From Dipylidium caninum (lineage: Eukaryota; Platyhelminthes; Cestoda; Cyclophyllidea; Dipylidiidae): DNA of 64,000 bases. The stretch is from contig QEYB01001436.1 in assembly GCA_017562135.1 (NCBI GenBank), positions 1 through 64,000 of the forward strand, written 5' to 3'. The notes under the pieces were generated by a model that had not been told where the DNA came from, did no database searches, and worked only from the letters and a program-made list of their open reading frames with translations. The translations under genes and the position numbers were made by a program. Position 1 is the stretch's first letter, and each line of letters begins with the position of its first letter. Shown here piece by piece: positions 1 through 12,167 of this stretch.

Positions 1-3000
1 TCAACACTGGTACATCCGCTTTCCCAATTGGCAGAGGCTAAATGTTGTCCCACATGATCTAGGTCAAAAACGGGAACACTAGTCCCTTCCCGTAATGGTT
101 ATGAAATATTTGAATATGAACATACCACTCCGACACAAGTATCCGAGCTTTTAGGGATTTACGTCTATTCAAAGAATGCGAGATTGCCCCAACGATTGTG
201 GTTCAAGTTGAAGCAGTACTGAACAATACAGTTTTGGTAGTAGACTCAGAATAAGGGCACAACATTTTAAATGTATGACAAGGACAATCGTCAAAATACT
301 TTCCAATACACATAGGCAACCCTAAACTCGTTTATCTTACGCCCCTACATGCAAGTCGTACAAGCCGACTTTCTTGATTATTCGCCTTGGCCGCAATCGC
401 TCTCCTGTCGAAGCAAATTCGCGACCGCCATAAAGGCCCACCTCCGCTGAAAGCAGGACTGCAGGCGAGCTAGGCAATTCTTCTCTACAGCAGCGGCGCG
501 TGGAGAGACTACTATTGTTCTAGATATCTGAGATAATACAAGGCCATCACTACAAGCCCTCAGGTTTTATCCAGGAACGTCCACAACGGAATTCTTCAAC
601 AGCCCCAGCAATAACAACAACTTGTGCGTGCCACCCGAGTCGTATCTACACCCTACACTCTCATTTTTCTAACATTTCAGTTACAAGATGTCATATAGAG
701 CTACACGCACGACGGCGCAAGTGAATTATTATGCGTCGATGGCATGTATCTTGAATTACGTAAGGGTTGCATTAAAAAATTAAAACAATGCAAAAGTATA
801 TTTTTTGCTGAAAGTTAAAATTCACTTAAATTATTTAACCTTTATTAATTGTGTTTAATAAACAATTTTTGAGAATGGGTGTTGATATCATATATTGCCC
901 GCTATTTCCATGCACGTGGCGTGGCTGTGTTTACAGATAAGGATAAAAAGCCATCGTATTTTTTGCAACTTCAAAAAAAAGATTTTTGACTCAACGGGCC
1001 GCAAAGCACACAATATCTTACAGAGTTTCACTTCCTTTACCATCTGCTTATTCGACATATGGGAGCGCTTTAAATTGCCTAAGGTAGTGTTTATCAACTC
1101 CAACAGCGTCCGCTGGCCAACCCGCCGAGCTCATGCATACCATGGCCGAAGTGGCTTAACTCAACATCTTAAGAACAGGTAATATTTATTTTCGCAGCTT
1201 TTCTCTTCATAATATCTTGAACTTTTCTTCTAACTTTGGATTAACTTCTCTTGTGTGCCTTAATTGACCAATGCCAATGAATATCGCGTGTGAATAACGC
1301 TCGCTGTAGTTTACAACAAATGTGTCGAAAGCGGTTGGAACGCTCGCGTAGATCTGTTTTCTGACGTCATTGTCGCGGGAGGTTGTATTTTAAACAAAAT
1401 TTGTTTAATCAGGATTATTATGTCCGGAAGCACAATGAAAGGTGCAGTTTGCTGTTTATCGATGCTCCCTGAAGTGTGGGGTCAGTTGGGTGTTTAGGAC
1501 CCTGGAACGTAACCCTAGAATTGGGTAGGCGATTAAGTGCTTGTAAATTTTGTCAACACATAGTTTTTGCACTCCTTTGTTCTGTTATCACGTTCAAAGT
1601 ACTTACCCTGTATTTTTCGAATTTTTTGATTTCAAACTTTCATTTAGTGAAAAATTTTGCAGTTTTATTTCCTGGTTTTGTTTTTATCCCAATTTGGGCT
1701 GGGAGAATAACTACTCGTGCACTTCATACATATGTTATTATATTGTTTCCGAAAAGTTAAGAACGCATCTCGAGCACAGAAGAAGTTCTTTGACATGTAC
1801 GAGAATATGACCCTGAAAGAAAACGCTAAGATTGGTTTGCCAGATTTCGTTCTGCTAATTTTTCATAAGAAATCGCCCAACGATCTGACTGTCCTGTTAA
1901 TTCGATTAGACTCACATCAAGGCCATTGTCGGTTTAGATTTTCAGAGCACATTGCTTGATATGTTAATTTGCTTGGGAGGTCAGATGCGCATGGAATACA
2001 TGCATTGAAGAAAAGGTGAAAAAGCTTGGCGATGTCAGAAAACGTCATCTTCAAAGGAAATTCATTTGGCGCAACGCATTGGTATCTAAGGTTCGCATCT
2101 GAAACGCAGTCAAGGTGATCCACTTCGGAAAAGACCAATTAGTGGTGACGAAAAGTGAATGGATTAGAACAGCAGCCAGAAGTGGTAAATCGGGGGTGGG
2201 GGATGATGTCCACCATGCTAATCCGAAGCCCTCCACATCTTCGGTGACCTGCCAAGAGGTGTTGAGTCCTAGTCGAGATTCGCTGACACCTCCGTCATAC
2301 AGTCCTGGCCTTGCGCCTTCACTATGCCATTCATTTTTTTCTATGCAAAACTCCTTAAATGGCAACATTTTTAATGAAATTAATGATGTAAAATAACATA
2401 TAGCACAGTGTTTTGATGGAATAAATCAGAAATTCTATGAATTCGAAAGTATTTCACTGTCTGAACGATGGCAAAGTATCGTCAACGGGAAACGATAGCA
2501 CCCATTTGAATAAAGTAATTTCTGAGCAAAGTTTGTGTACCTTCACTCTTACTTTAAACCCACAAAACCCTGGTTGCCAATTCAATACCTATCGGAGTAC
2601 ACAACCATCATGCCCCTCTTTACTATCTATCCATTCTCAGGTAACGTCCGCCGCTTGCAGCGAAACCGTGAGAAGGATCCCTATCATGTTTAACTTTGGC
2701 TGACATCGTGTTTAATGGACATAGTCACAATAAGTAGACTGTTTAAAAGCCTTCTTCCTTTGATTGTAGTCTATATCATTTTCGCATCTTTACTGAGAAA
2801 AAATTGTCGATTTAAAGGTAGGCACTTTATACACATACGTCCACCCGAGCTATTTGCCTTTCTAGAACTTTCTACCACCACAATCATCATTTACGCGAGC
2901 GCACACATTACTTATGAAATGTTTGAGGTTTTTAGTCAACTGTTCATTCCGACGAGTTGATTCGATCAGTAGTTGTTGGTGCTTGGTGATGCTCGCGGCT

Positions 3001-3495
3001 ATAATAAGAGTGAGGTATATTTTACCCGAAAACACGCCCATATGAATAAAATTTCTCTAGCTTTTTGAAATGGGTAACAGCAACTAAAACTTAAAAGCGA
3101 CAATATGGCGAATAAAGTTTCCCTTGTAGAGATCTGGACGCTGTCCTGATAAAAAGGTGCTGGTAATCATGTTTTCATCTTACTTTTACTATATTCATAC
3201 ATTAAAATTGGAACTTGTGTAGAGCCTGTCTCTCTATACACCATACTTATTGAAAAGACCGAATCTGGCAAAGCAAAAGTTCCCCTCAAAACTTCTTTAC
3301 TATGGATCTCAGAAATCTGATCTTCTACTTCAGTGGCATCACTTTCTGTCTTATAATAGGAAAGATGCTACTGTCCATTAGGTTGACTTTACTGGAATCC
3401 CTAACTCTACGGCAAAAATAAATATTTGAGAAAGAGATGCTGCCGTAGTCAACAGTTGGCTTCACCGGCATGTAATCTATTAACACCGCACTCCA
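1..3495. other. No recognised gene
   Basis: AT-rich sequence in which open frames are short, overlap on both strands and match no family I recognise. A stretch around 2150-2340 has long opposed open frames and looks like a repeat-derived segment, but I cannot name an element. No tRNA or rRNA was seen. Confidence 0.5.
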
Positions 3496-3826
3496 ATGAA
3501 GAATATGGAGCGGTCAGTGTGTCGCAAGAAGCGAGGAAGTACATTCGAGGTGAGAGGTCAGTAGGCGCTGGTCATATTGTAGAGATTTACTGGTTGAATT
3601 TGGGGAAGGAAATATGTTGAGGATGCAGTCGATTGGACGTTTCCGTTATTCTTGTACCCAGTTTTACTAAAAGTTTTCGAATCAATTTTCATCCCTGCTA
3701 GGGCATTGGGGACAGAGACGTGGATTTCATAAAGATGTCTCCAAATGCTCCGGTTACGAAAGACATCATCGTAAATAGAAGCGATTCAAGTGATGAAACA
3801 TTGCCAAACCAAAGCAGAAAACATAG
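3496..3826 (+). CDS. Candidate two-exon gene start, unrecognised
   Basis: A possible first exon runs from an ATG at 3496 to 3549 and is followed by a GTGAGA donor. A second exon at 3702-3826 follows a CTGCTAG acceptor and ends at a GTATGG donor. The phases agree (0 then 2), giving about 59 residues without a stop. The product would be basic near its N-terminus (KNMERSVCRKKRG) and acidic, serine-rich further on (NRSDSSDE). A possible third exon starts after a TTTTTGTAG acceptor near 5033 and meets a stop near 5078. I recognise no family. The support is only splice-phase agreement and plausible composition, so this may be a chance arrangement. Confidence 0.25.
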
Positions 3827-6800
3827 GTATGGTAAAATTTGTCTACGGGGTTTTTCTACCACTGCAACATTAATAAAATGCATCAAAGTATATGTACATA
3901 ATCCAGACTTTCATAACATTTGGTAAGTGTATGCCAAAATGGTGAAAGGAATTTGCAAAGAGATTCAAAATGCTCTCTATGTGTATCTTCAATGCAATGT
4001 GATTTCAAAGTATACTGAATAACGCCGCCCAATGCCAACGTGGCATCCAGGTGTGTGCAAACAACAGCAAGAGATTGGGAGGCACTCTCAAGGATGGGGT
4101 TATTTTGGCGTGTGAAGACTGATGAAAATACACTACGGTGACTGGGGTAATCCACGCACCACACCCTCGGCATCCACCCCCTAGGAATCCTGGTGGGGGG
4201 TATGCAACGCAGAAACTTCCGGCACACAGTGTGTACACACATGCATCTTATCAGAAGCAGGTGAAATTCGATCGATGTTTAAAAGGTGTACGCTCGAACC
4301 AGTCAAAAATCACTCTAAAGCCATTAAAACAGATTCACATATATCGTTAATTGGTTCGGTGATTTTGACCAAGGCTTCCACGATAGCTTGCACTATGACC
4401 ACTGACAGACGCTATGAAAAGGATCGAAGGTTAGAAGGAAGCTTTTCTGCACCCTTAGCAAATAGCCTCCAGACCGAGGTGGTGATGCTCTAGAGGATGA
4501 TGCAATCTCTAGGAGTTACAGGGGCGAGATGAGATAAACGATCATGAGGCGGAACCTTCACTTCTTCACCGTCCCGACTCTCTCATCAAACGGGCATGCA
4601 GTTTCCACATGAATCAAAGGAACATGTGGTGAACTGTAGCAATTCATCATGGAGTTAATTATGCGCCTGTTTTAATCGAGACGGTAATGACTTCTGAATT
4701 TTCCGAAAATATCTCACATAACAGTCGCCGTAAGGTGATTACGAAAAATATTGAGGCATTAAAAATTACACTTGCCTCAGACAAGATCTACAGTAGACAT
4801 TTCTAATCTCATTCGCAATTCACCTATGACACAAAAGTAGAAGTTTTCTCGCTCACATTTACCCATAATGCGAGGCTACAGATTTTAATCCAAAGCGAGA
4901 CGCGGCGATTTTAAAGTGTGTTTAGAAGACTAAACTCATCAGTGAGGGATGGAATAGGCAACTTCAACTGTTGAAATTACTGGCGGCAGACTTGAACTGT
5001 CTTTAACTGTCCTTTTCTCTTCATTTTTGTAGATTTTGCCCCAGCGCAAATGCTGCTTTAGGGATACAGTATTTGAGATAAGAAGCAAGACGACTACTCA
5101 CAGAACTAACGTGTCTATTACAATTTTTCGACACAAAAGCAACTTTTATACCTCAACCATAGTTATTTACTTATTACAATTAAATCGACTGTTATTTTAT
5201 ATATTCGCCGAAAATCAGTAGACTTGACAGGGTTTTTTGAAGATTGGTTGCGGCGTTTTAATCATTAAGATGTAAATTCGTTAGTCTGCGAGACGGTCGA
5301 AGCCTTTATAAAGTACCAGGAATGTGTGCGAGGGCGTATTCGCAGGATGTGGGGGCTCTCCTCGAGGAGAATTATTCTCTTTTTCATTCTGTTCGTCGTA
5401 CAGAGCTCCCACCAATTAATTTGTGAGACGTTACATTGATGTATACAACTCGACAAGTGTTGAATGACCACTAGTAAAAACATTTCAATTTTGTGTAATC
5501 CTTCTATGACAGGTTAAGTTCTCTACATGCTTGCGGTTCAGCCATATATTTACACCGATGGTCTAATAGACTAGTAGGAAACTTAAAATGCTTCACCCCA
5601 CAATAATTTCAAGAGTACCTCCAATTCCTCGCATAAGTTACCCTCATTTGCCAGTCCTGTGCTATTAATATGACGAAAATTATGACGATAACTTCTTTTA
5701 TGCTTAATTTCCTAAAACTTGTCAACGTGTCATGTCTGTGACATTAGGTAAGTATACTGTTAAACCTTGCCTCGCGTTAATAAAACAGTAATACCGATGT
5801 CACAATTTAACTTATTTTAGGTTTATCGGGATTAGTAGAACAGCAGTAAGTTGTACTCTACGTTTTAATCGCATTTTTGAATTTGTTGCAAATTGTAATG
5901 CCTAATTGTATACAAGACGAACACTGTAGGGACCAACATTTCGTCTCGCATTCATTCCAATCTGCTTTTAGTTAGTGTGGCCATATAAGATGACTTCTTT
6001 TCCGGTATCCTTGTGCACAGCGATTGCAATTTGCGTGTGTTGCATAGCCTACGACTTCTGAGTAGGTTGGGTGTGATCTCTCAGTCGCCATAAGAAGATT
6101 CCAATTGCAATTCCACTTGTGTCGGTGGAGTAGAAAGTTGCTGTTAAGTTGGCACGTAAACAAGGGGGGTTTTTTGTCCTCAGTCCATGTTGAACTGTGC
6201 CTCATGGAGGTATATTCCAACGTACACGCGATACTTTTGTGTATACACCTTACGCATATTGCCCTAGCCCATTTGATAGGATTTTTCCGTATTTGTATCC
6301 CATTTGTATCTTATATTTTGCCGAATCCACATAGGTACCAAAAGCGATTTACACTACCTTTATTGTGTAAATACAAATTTAATCGTAATGCAACTTAAGC
6401 TTTGAAAAACATAATGCGCTTTTCGGAGAGGGATCCGCAAATAAAAAACTGGTCGGTATCGATACCCAAAATTTGGTTCTGGTAGTTTGGAACACCACCG
6501 GCCCGTGTTGGTAACGAGGAAGGATAAAGACGACTGTGGAGTCCGATCCACAGACACATTTATTCGTGAAATTGGATCTAAACTAGGAACTCCCCGTCCA
6601 TAAGGCTGTTTTAATATAACTGCGTACAAAAAATACAAACATGGTTTCCTGTGCACTGGTCGAATGAACGACGAAACAGTGGATGATCGAACGCGAAGGC
6701 AAATGTGCATTTTGGTTGTTTGGTCGTAAACGGTTACTGTCTCTAAACCAAATCCTCAATTGTGACGAAAAGTGAATTTTATGTGATCAAAGACGACGGT

Positions 6801-7611
6801 CAAGCACACGTGTAGATAAAAGTACACCGCCAGAACACACCAGTGAGCCAAAATATCTTCAAAAAACGTGATGGTTACCAAATGGCGGAATATCAAAGCA
6901 GTGACCATTATTCCTTACCATTAAAAAAACGAGGCGAAACCATAGCAGCAGCGAAGTCCTACTGCTTGCACGTCCACTGATCACCTAATGAATGGGGCGT
7001 GTAGAGGAATCAGTGCACCGCGAAGGAGGGAGAAGATTGGTGCTGCAGTCGAGTTGTTGCGGAAGAATAGAGACACAGTGGTTGACGTAATTGTAGTCTT
7101 ATTTGGGCACTTGTTCACGTCCCCACCGTCTACCCCTACCAAATGCATTCACTTCCAGACGAGATAATGCGACGGATTTTGCGTGCCCATCATGGGGCAG
7201 GCTGTGATGATTGACACGGAGACGCGCACACATAGCGATGTGTTTGGAGTGAGACACAGAAATCTCATCAGCTATATATTTATCGTTGACAGTTTCGGGT
7301 GTAGGGGCTGGCGTATTTGTGCCTGTGATGAGATCATCTCTAAAAGCCGTGGCGTTTTAATTTGCAATAATGAAGAGTGGTGGTAGTGAGGCGCAACATG
7401 GATGTGTTGTGTGTGTGTGCGCAGGAGAGGGTGAGAGCGACGAGGGTGCACACACATAGAGAGGTGTATTAGGCGGCGATTAAGGAGCGTACTCGCTTGT
7501 ATATTTTGGTTCTTTCTTTGTCTTCTCGAGAGTATTGATTGGTGGTGTGAAAGAAGGATCAAATCGGCGTGGCCCACGCTGAACCGCCTCATTTGCTTGT
7601 GTGCTTTTCAG
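3827..7611. other. No recognised gene
   Basis: Apart from the possible third exon near 5033-5078, I see no convincing exon, RNA gene or named repeat. A short GC-rich imperfect inverted repeat lies near 4170-4202 (CCACCCCCTAGGA against CTGGTGGGGGG). An ORF on the - strand at 6360-6710 is open for 116 residues but has no family resemblance that I can see. The 5' exons of RPTP gene A, including its signal peptide, should lie here but were not identified. Confidence 0.4.
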
Positions 7612-8320
7612 ATGGCGACCCATCGATTGGAAGGCTGCGGAAGGAGGTATGTTCCGATTGGTGCGTAGACGGACTGACTGAGCCAGCAGCCTCACGCAGC
7701 TGACTCATCTGGCCAATAAGGGGATGCATGGGCGCGGGAGTCAGGGTGGGTGAAGGGGTGCGTGCGTTTCGCGGTTGGCTGGGAGCGCATACGCCTCGAG
7801 TTCAGAGTAGATGTGTGTTTGAGACGATGCAGGGCGCCTTGTTAAATGGGTTCATTCTTGCAGATCCAGTAGAAAACCTCCGGTGAGTGGAAGTCTCTAG
7901 AGTGTGTGTCTAACCTCCCTCACCTCCAAAAGAGCCTGATTTTCCATGCCTACGCTGTGAGTAATTTAAAGATCACGTAAACTGTTGCAGCCTTACCGAA
8001 GAATCTACGACAACTGAAGGTACGTGATCGCATCGAAAGTTTTAACATTGACTTCTGTAAGAGCCTCCTAATCGTCTGTCTCATTACTCATTCCACGTGC
8101 CATCGCCTGAAAATATGCTCCTATATGTTATCCCTTTGACTCTCCCTCAGATTTGACCGCAACGATCACGCCAACAGAGTAAGTTGGATCTCGTCTCTGT
8201 GCATACACATAGTTGCATAGTTTTTTTAGAATAGGCGGGTGTGAGGAGTGATAGCCGAAGAATTGCGTAAATGCCCATTTCGTCTTTCTTCTTTTAGGGA
8301 AGAGGGAACGTCAACTCCAG
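7612..8320 (+). CDS. Micro-exon cluster coding the ectodomain of RPTP gene A
   Basis: Five tiny exons of 35, 19, 29, 28 and 23 nt have good polypyrimidine-AG acceptors and GT donors. Their phases join without a stop, and the last one joins in phase to the TM exon at 9363. The peptide is about 44 residues and contains PVENLRLTEESTTTE and EEEGTSTP. It is rich in Thr, Ser and Glu, and its first half faintly recalls the start of an FN3 domain. Five successive phase-compatible junctions argue against chance, but no transcript evidence is available. An upstream exon leaving two bases is still needed. Confidence 0.5.
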
Positions 8321-11300
8321 GTTGGTGCACTGCTGTATGGCAGTAATCGGTTTTTTTATGTTTCATCTGTTTACTCGTGAGAGCCTGCATGGAGGGAGGA
8401 CTCTTTTCGTTCTGAGCCTTCTTCTCCAAGATGATTGGCGTAGAGCCGAGATGGGCGATGTGAGAAATGCGATGATGCTGGCGGCTATCTCGAGGTTTTT
8501 CAGTATATGCCAGCAGAGTGAGTGGATACGAGGAAGAGTATCAGTATGCTCAGATCGGGTGGAGTGATGCCGGTGCCGAGAAAGGGGGTGTTGTTTGCTG
8601 TATGTGGGTAGAGGTTCAGGGGAGGAAAAGGCCGGATCACAGCAGAGAGATCGGTAGGAAGATTTGGCAACGATGTGAGGCAAGTATGATGCCATCGGGA
8701 TCCATGGAAGAATGGATAAGAAAAGGTGGATCTATCATGTTACTGGCTATTTTGCAGGCGGAAATGCCCGAAAGTTGTTTACTGAAGGAAAAGTGCGAGA
8801 GGCTAATATTGTCTGGTGGTTATATCTGTGGCGTCAGTCTTGGCTCCGATCATAACAGTCGTAGCAAAGTAGCTTCATTCCTTGCCGACTGTCGCAAGTG
8901 TCAGAGACGTGTCTTGGAAGATTAAGCTGCTAGAGTCGATATGCTTACCGGTGTCGGCATGCTTTCTGTCGAGCAGTACATGGATGTGTTCTTTGCAAAA
9001 GCGCCGAAACAGTCGCATGTCCACCCTAGGGACTTTGTTGGTACAGTTCACTTTGCCGCGACTGCCAATTGACTCGACGTGGCCGTGAAGGTTTAAGTGC
9101 AATGCAGTTTTCATGAATCATCCTAAATGTCTTCCCACATAATTCCATATTGTTTGCGTGAAGTTGTAGGGTGAATAGTTGAAAGCTCCACTCATCAAAA
9201 CACGCCTCTCCTCTCATCACTACTTCTGTCTGACTTTTGATGCACTCAGCTATCACACATTAAAGCCTAAGGAAATAAATGTTGTACTTTTCCGGATTTG
9301 GCTTTTTATAATGACCCTCTTATCTGTCCCATTGTAACGCACGCGACGCTTCCCTCTTGTAGACTGCTCAATCCTGCTTTTGACTGTATTGCTGGGAGTG
9401 TTCATCCCTCTTCTCCTCCTCATTCTTCTCCTCGTTATTGTGTATAGTTGCAGAGTGCGATCGAAGAGGAATTCAACCAAATCCGATGTTGAGCAGTGAG
9501 TTCTCCTGCGCTAATCTCTCAGTTTTGATCAGTGTCAGCCTCACACACTCTCGTGTAAAGCCGTCGCAAAATTTTGTGAAACGCTTAATTGTTTAGCTTG
9601 TGGATGTAATCTGACAAAGAAGTTCCTGAGTCTCATGTTTTTTGATGCGCAACGAAATAAGCCTTTCAATGCCCTTTCTACACCATCGCCATCTACATGA
9701 TCCTATTCCCTACGCTCTACTTCCTCTGCTTCTTCTTCTTCCTTCTTCTTCTTCTTTGTCAGGGAGCCCATTTCGCCGACGAGCAGGTACTTTGCATTGC
9801 TTCGCCCGAACTTTGTGCCGGCTAACAGTCCTTTTAGTGTCTTACAATTTTCTCTCAATGAAAATGCAGCTCAATCTTCCCTATTGAGTACCACAACCCA
9901 CCCGTACTCCTGTATCAAGCGTGTGTGTAAGTTCTTCCTCCCGTAGTCATGCGCCTCGTCCGGTAATCCGCCGGCTGTAGTGAAGTGAAAATGGCCCTCG
10001 AACGACTATGCTCCCTCACTCGCCATGGGTGAATTGCCCTAACAGCAACGGCATAACCGTTATTCCTTTTGGCATAACAATGTCACTGTTATTCTCACCA
10101 CCGAGTGGAAGGGAAACGATAATTACGTTGCGGCATACCTACACGCAGTGGTGAGGGAACGTGGTTTCTCCTTTGCAGACCGTCGCCACTTGCAATTGAA
10201 AGATTTGCAGCCCAGGTGAAAGAGCTCAAGGGAAGGGGCAAATTCTCGCAGCTGTTCGAGGTTGGCTGTGCAATCGTCGTGTTCTTAGTCCATATCTCCC
10301 ATTAATGTTATGGTGTGTTGTCCTGTAGGAGGTAAGAAACCTGTGGGTGAAGGGGATCGAGGCAGAATACCGGTTGACACGCAAAGCCGGGGGAATGATG
10401 ACTACTCTCAACCGTTACAGCGACATTGTTCCATGTGTGTTGCGACTTGGCAATACAAATTGTGGCCATGCTTTAGTGTCCTTCATGCCTTATCGCCTTC
10501 CCTTCAGATGATCAGTCCATGGTGGTGGTTGGACGGCCGTGGTGCATGATGAAGAGGGAGGGCAAACCAGTGTATACGGTAGGTCGACGCGAGTTTCTTG
10601 GTGCGCCTTGAAACAGTGCGTGTGGTGGTCAACACCATCATCATCACGTTGTGTGCCCTACAGGTGGACGAAGTGCGTCGAGGCTACATCAACGCGTCGT
10701 ATGTGCGGGGTCCAGTGTATGGCGATGGTGGAGAGGCACGCGTTGCTCCCGTCACCAAAGTTCCGGAGTACATTGCTACCCAAGCACCTCTTGCCGAGAC
10801 AGTGGCAGACTTCCTTATTATGGTCTGTGAACAACAATCTCCTCAAATAATCATGTTGTGTCAGTAAGTTCGCCAAATCTTCATCCGCTCTCGCCTCCAT
10901 TGTCTCTATTCTTCTCTTCGTCAGTTCAAGTATCCGCTCTGTTTCATGGACGGCCCCACTCTCGTGGTAGCCGCTGTCTGCACGTGGCACATTATTTGCA
11001 TATTAAGTCGACGTCAACTGCAGCGTCTGACCTGTGGCCGCGTACATGAACAGGCAGAAGTGGTGGAGTGATTTTCTGCGACAGCTCATTCAAAGTCGAT
11101 ATTTGTTGGCTCCGCGCGCAACAGACGACGGAATGTGGCCCACGATGCTATGTGCCCTCCTGTCTGCTCTGCCGTCCACGCGCATGCCGAATTGTCCCGC
11201 TCTATTGGTGCAAACTCGTTCGCTTAACTGTGGTCTGCGTGGGCGGAGGAAGAATTTCGGCTTATGCGGAAACACTTCAAGTTCGCGCTTTTCTATTGCG

Positions 11301-12121
11301 TGACGAAGTGACGGGGTCTCGTGTTCGTCTGCATCTTCGACCACTTTTTCCTCAACTCTAACTATGGAGTAGATGAGATTGTGTCGGCGTTGGGAGAGGT
11401 CGTGGTGGTGACGTCGTGACGCAGTTCGATAAGTGTGTGGAGCCTTGGCATGCTAGTTTTCATCAGTGGAGTAGCAGGGTGCAACGAAGTCGGCAGGTGT
11501 AATGAGGCTCACTCCTTCATATGTGGCCCACAGATTGACATTTGCCTCGTGTCGAAACCCCTCAACCCGTGCCGGCCTTTTGTCTTTGCCTTTGCCTTTT
11601 GATCTTGAGAGAAATGGATGAGTTGGTTCGTGTGCCCCCTACTCGTGCCAACTTGTGCACAGTGTCGTCACGTTGCACGTTGAGCTGCCTATTTGGTGTT
11701 AGACGCTAGCTGACATTGGCCGTCGACCCGTGAAGAGGCACACATCTCCACATGTTGTACGTGTCAAGGCCCCGAGGAGGAGAATGGACCTACGGGGAAT
11801 CGTCTCACTTTGCCCTACTTTGACGTTGCTCGTGCACACGACCACTCTGGCTTGTGCCCTGTTAGTCGGGCGAGCGGTTGATGGAAGGACGCTCAGATAA
11901 GCTGAATTGTGACATGCCGGTGGACGAAACTGCGGCATTCCCTGTACAATGGAGGCGCCTCTTCGGAAGGAGGCGAACTATGTGCAGGCAGATTAGAGAT
12001 GCTGGTATTCTCCTTCAGTTGTTTCAAGTTGTTTTACTTTCTGCACCCTCAGTGCTATCTCGCGGTTTGATAATAACGAGAACCACATCAATTCGCTTCG
12101 TTTGAATCCTACCACTTCATG

Positions 12122-12167
<46 letters not shown>

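Noticed and set aside
2051..2368. Opposed ORFs suggestive of a transposable element
   Set aside because: No transposase or reverse transcriptase motif, terminal repeat or target-site duplication is visible. Genome-wide copy number would be needed.
8518..8925. 135-residue ORF upstream of the gene A TM exon
   Set aside because: It lies between micro-exons and the TM exon that already join in phase, has no family resemblance, and starts within a donor-like GTGAGT context.
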